Assembly: GCF_002813425.1 (NCBI RefSeq)
Contig: NZ_PHUL01000001.1
Span: forward strand, 3,458,501-3,522,500
DNA length: 64,000 nucleotides
Source: Cellulophaga sp. RHA19
GTDB taxonomy: Bacteria; Bacteroidota; Bacteroidia; Flavobacteriales; Flavobacteriaceae
Direction of reading: 5' to 3'
Shown here: in pieces, positions 61,879 through 64,000 of the stretch
Layout: each line of letters starts with the position of its first letter
Numbering within the stretch: position 1 is the first letter of the stretch
Notes under the pieces: generated by a model
What the model saw: only the letters and a program-made list of their open reading frames with translations
Databases searched by the model: none
Told to the model about the DNA's origin: nothing
Translations under genes and position numbers: made by a program

Positions 61879-63873
61879 ATGTTGGAAGACAGCAAAGAAG
61901 AACTACAAAACAATGTAGGGGGTGAAGAAAATTCAGAAACTACTGATGCTAATACTGTTTCAGAGAAAACTACTGAAATAACAAGCGAAGGTGCAGCTAA
62001 AAAAGAAACATCTGAGGAAATAAACAAAGATGAAAAAGAAATTTTAGATGAGATTGAAGAAACCAATGCAGAAGATGCAGAGGATAATGACAATCAACAA
62101 AGACACGAAATTCCCCTATTAGATTACCATGCTATGAGTATGGAAAACCTAGTTGGAGAACTACAGCGCTTAGTAAAGAATGAAAAAGTACAAGCCATTA
62201 AGAAACATATTGATGGTATCAAATATGAATTTGATTTAAAATTTCAAGAATTTCTTGAGCACAAGAAAGAAGAATTTATAGCTAATGGTGGTAATGAAAT
62301 TGACTTTAGATACAACTCCGTAACTAAAAGACAGTTTAATGAAGTGTATTCGGATTATAGAGAAAAAAAAGATGCTTATTACAAAAACTTAGAAAGCAAC
62401 TTAAAAACTAATCTAGAAAAGCGTCTTCAAATAATTGAAGACCTAAAAGGGTTAGTAAATGTTGAAGAGGATATAAACACTACCTACAAAAACTTTAAAG
62501 ACCTACAGGAAAATTGGCGTAACGCAGGTCCTATTCCTAGGACCGACTATAACAATGTATGGCGTACTTACCACCACCACATTGAAATATTCTACGACTT
62601 TTTACACTTAAACAGAGAGTTAAGAGATTTAGATTTTAAGCACAATTTAGAAGAAAAACTTAAACTTATTGTTCGTGCTAATGCATTAGCCAATGAACCA
62701 GACTTAAACAAAGCTTTTAGAGAGCTACAAACATTACATAAAATCTGGAAAGAAGATATTGGTCCTGTTGGTAAAGATCATAGAGAACAAATTTGGGAAG
62801 AATTTAGTAACGCTACTAAAGTTTTACATCAAAGAAGACAAGATTACTATAAAGATCTAGACAAAGTTTACGAGGTTAACTTAGAGAAAAAGAATGATAT
62901 AATTTCTAAGATCAAAGACATTGCAGAAAACACTTCTAGCAATCACAAAGAACTTCAAAAACAAATTAAAGAAATTGAAGCTCTAAGAGAAGAATTTTTT
63001 AAAGCAGGTAAAGTACCTCAGAAATTTAATGAGGAAACTTGGGCAACATTTAAGGAAGCCGTTAAAACATTTAATAAATCTAAAAATGCTTTCTACAAAA
63101 ATTTAAAGAAAGAACAACAAGACAATTTAGATAAAAAAAGAGCATTATTAGAAATTGCTCTTGCCACCAAAGATAGTGAAGATTGGGATGTTGCTACTAA
63201 AGAAATGAAACGTATACAAGGCGAATGGAAAACTATTGGCCATGTCCCTAGAAAGTATTCAGATAAAATATGGAACGAGTTTAAAGGAGCTTGTAATCAT
63301 TATTTTGATAGATTACACGCTTTAAAAAATCAATCTAGCAAAGAAGAACTTGTAAACCTTGAACACAAAACAGCGTGTTTAAACAAACTTAAAGAATTTC
63401 AATTATCTGGAGACAGATCTAAAGACGTTGCTGATATAAAAGAATTTATTAATGAATGGAAAAAGTATGGTCACGTACCTTTCAAAAAGAAAAACATTAA
63501 TAACAAGTTTAATACCATTTTAGATGCTATTTTCAGAAAGCTAGATATTAGTAAACAAGAATCTGAATTACTTAAGTACGGTGATAAAATTCAAAAATTA
63601 TCTGCAAGCGATAATGAAAACGCTATCTACAAAGAAAGATTATTTATTAAAAGGAAAATTGATGAAAGTAAAAATGAAATACGTCAATTAGAAAATAATT
63701 TACAATTCTTTTCTAACGCTTCAGAAGAAAATCCTTTAGTAAAAAATGTTCTTAAAAATATAAATAGTCAAAAAGATTCTTTAAATACCTGGAAAGCAAA
63801 GCTGAAGAAGTTAAACATACTAGAAAACAGTATTAACAAAGAAGAGGAAGATACTTCAGGAGAAGAAGAATAA
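61879..63873 (+). CDS. DUF349 repeat protein with acidic N-terminus
   Basis: 664 residues, no signal peptide. Residues 1-75 are strongly acidic and probably disordered; from about 85 come helical DUF349 units of about 75 residues. At least five carry the W-x-G-x-V/I-P signature: WRNAGPIPRTDYNNVW, WKEDIGPVGKDHREQIW, FFKAGKVPQKFNEETW, WKTIGHVPRKYSDKIW and WKKYGHVPFKKKNINNKF. A coiled coil closes the protein. Function is unknown; related DUF349 proteins are common in Bacteroidota and likely bind protein or nucleic acid. It lies 157 bases after thrB, so may be transcribed separately. Confidence 0.88.
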   Translation: MLEDSKEELQNNVGGEENSETTDANTVSEKTTEITSEGAAKKETSEEINKDEKEILDEIEETNAEDAEDNDNQQRHEIPLLDYHAMSMENLVGELQRLVKNEKVQAIKKHIDGIKYEFDLKFQEFLEHKKEEFIANGGNEIDFRYNSVTKRQFNEVYSDYREKKDAYYKNLESNLKTNLEKRLQIIEDLKGLVNVEEDINTTYKNFKDLQENWRNAGPIPRTDYNNVWRTYHHHIEIFYDFLHLNRELRDLDFKHNLEEKLKLIVRANALANEPDLNKAFRELQTLHKIWKEDIGPVGKDHREQIWEEFSNATKVLHQRRQDYYKDLDKVYEVNLEKKNDIISKIKDIAENTSSNHKELQKQIKEIEALREEFFKAGKVPQKFNEETWATFKEAVKTFNKSKNAFYKNLKKEQQDNLDKKRALLEIALATKDSEDWDVATKEMKRIQGEWKTIGHVPRKYSDKIWNEFKGACNHYFDRLHALKNQSSKEELVNLEHKTACLNKLKEFQLSGDRSKDVADIKEFINEWKKYGHVPFKKKNINNKFNTILDAIFRKLDISKQESELLKYGDKIQKLSASDNENAIYKERLFIKRKIDESKNEIRQLENNLQFFSNASEENPLVKNVLKNINSQKDSLNTWKAKLKKLNILENSINKEEEDTSGEEE

Positions 63874-63896
63874 ATAACATAAATACAATTTTACAG

Positions 63897-63929
63897 AAGA
63901 GAGTAACATAATGTTGCTCTCTTTTTTTG
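63897..63929 (+). terminator. Intrinsic terminator after the DUF349 gene
   Basis: Stem of AAGAGAGTAAC (63897-63907) with GTTGCTCTCTT (63913-63923), one G-U wobble, loop ATAAT, followed by TTTTTG. Confidence 0.85.
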
Positions 63930-63951
63930 TTTACACGCATAAATATAAACA

Positions 63952-63987
63952 ACAAAAGTCCTAGAAGTTAGCTTCTAGGACTTTTGT
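63952..63987. terminator. Second terminator, apparently bidirectional
   Basis: Perfect 16-bp stem, arms 63952-63967 and 63972-63987 (core agtcctagaag), loop TTAG, with T-rich flanks on both strands. It probably also serves a convergent gene beyond the right edge. Confidence 0.85.
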
Positions 63988-64000
63988 TTTGTTTGGTATA

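Overview
The window reads as chromosome from a marine-type member of the Bacteroidota, most likely family Flavobacteriaceae. The evidence is low G+C coding sequence, two SusC/SusD pairs, a giant gliding-type surface protein beside a PorP/SprF and OmpA pair of the type IX secretion system (T9SS), a T9SS sorting domain on a secreted amylase, and several promoters of the Bacteroidota type (TTTG about 19-22 bases before TAnnTTTG). No tRNA, rRNA, CRISPR array, transposase or prophage gene was seen.

Layout. (1) Bases 1-11757, all on the minus strand: a class-V aminotransferase, a giant one-protein sensor/regulator, SusC, SusD, and a lipase-like phosphodiesterase/alkaline phosphatase fusion cut by the left edge. 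No carbohydrate-active enzyme is visible here, so the locus looks aimed at phosphate esters rather than glycans. The regulator has the shape of a hybrid two-component system but seems to have lost every phosphorelay residue. (2) 12374-22364, plus strand: a 2,364-residue repetitive surface protein with a gliding-type C-terminal domain, then PorP/SprF and an OmpA-family lipoprotein-like partner, forming a three-gene T9SS adhesin unit. The adhesin holds eight 306-bp repeats, arranged as a higher-order dimer, followed by four 315-bp repeats. (3) 22426-41389: a complete starch/maltodextrin utilisation locus in two divergent halves. The minus half is SusC, SusD, SusE/F, a T9SS-secreted GH13 amylase and a small lipoprotein. 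The plus half is a LacI-type regulator, an inner-membrane maltose transporter, beta-phosphoglucomutase, GH65 maltose phosphorylase and two GH13 lipoproteins. Together they cut starch outside the cell, bind and import oligosaccharides, trim them, carry maltose inward and phosphorolyse it to glucose and glucose 6-phosphate. (4) 41458-58078: housekeeping genes: a three-subunit acyl-CoA carboxylase, a 7TM-HD c-di-AMP phosphodiesterase, a thiolase, an NlpC/P60-like protein lacking its catalytic Cys, a TPR protein with gyrA, clpC, a small STAS-like protein and the NAD(P)HX repair enzyme. (5) 58132-63873: a threonine operon (thrA-thrB) preceded by a strong promoter and a short Thr-rich leader reading frame that looks like a threonine attenuator. 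A DUF349 protein stands where thrC would be expected.

The observations most worth follow-up are the threonine leader (58132-58347), the phosphorelay-dead regulator tied to a phosphate-ester SusCD locus (1-10049), the dimeric repeat array in the adhesin, and the Cys-to-Ser change in the NlpC/P60 protein. All functional calls come from reading the sequence and family knowledge; no database search was run.
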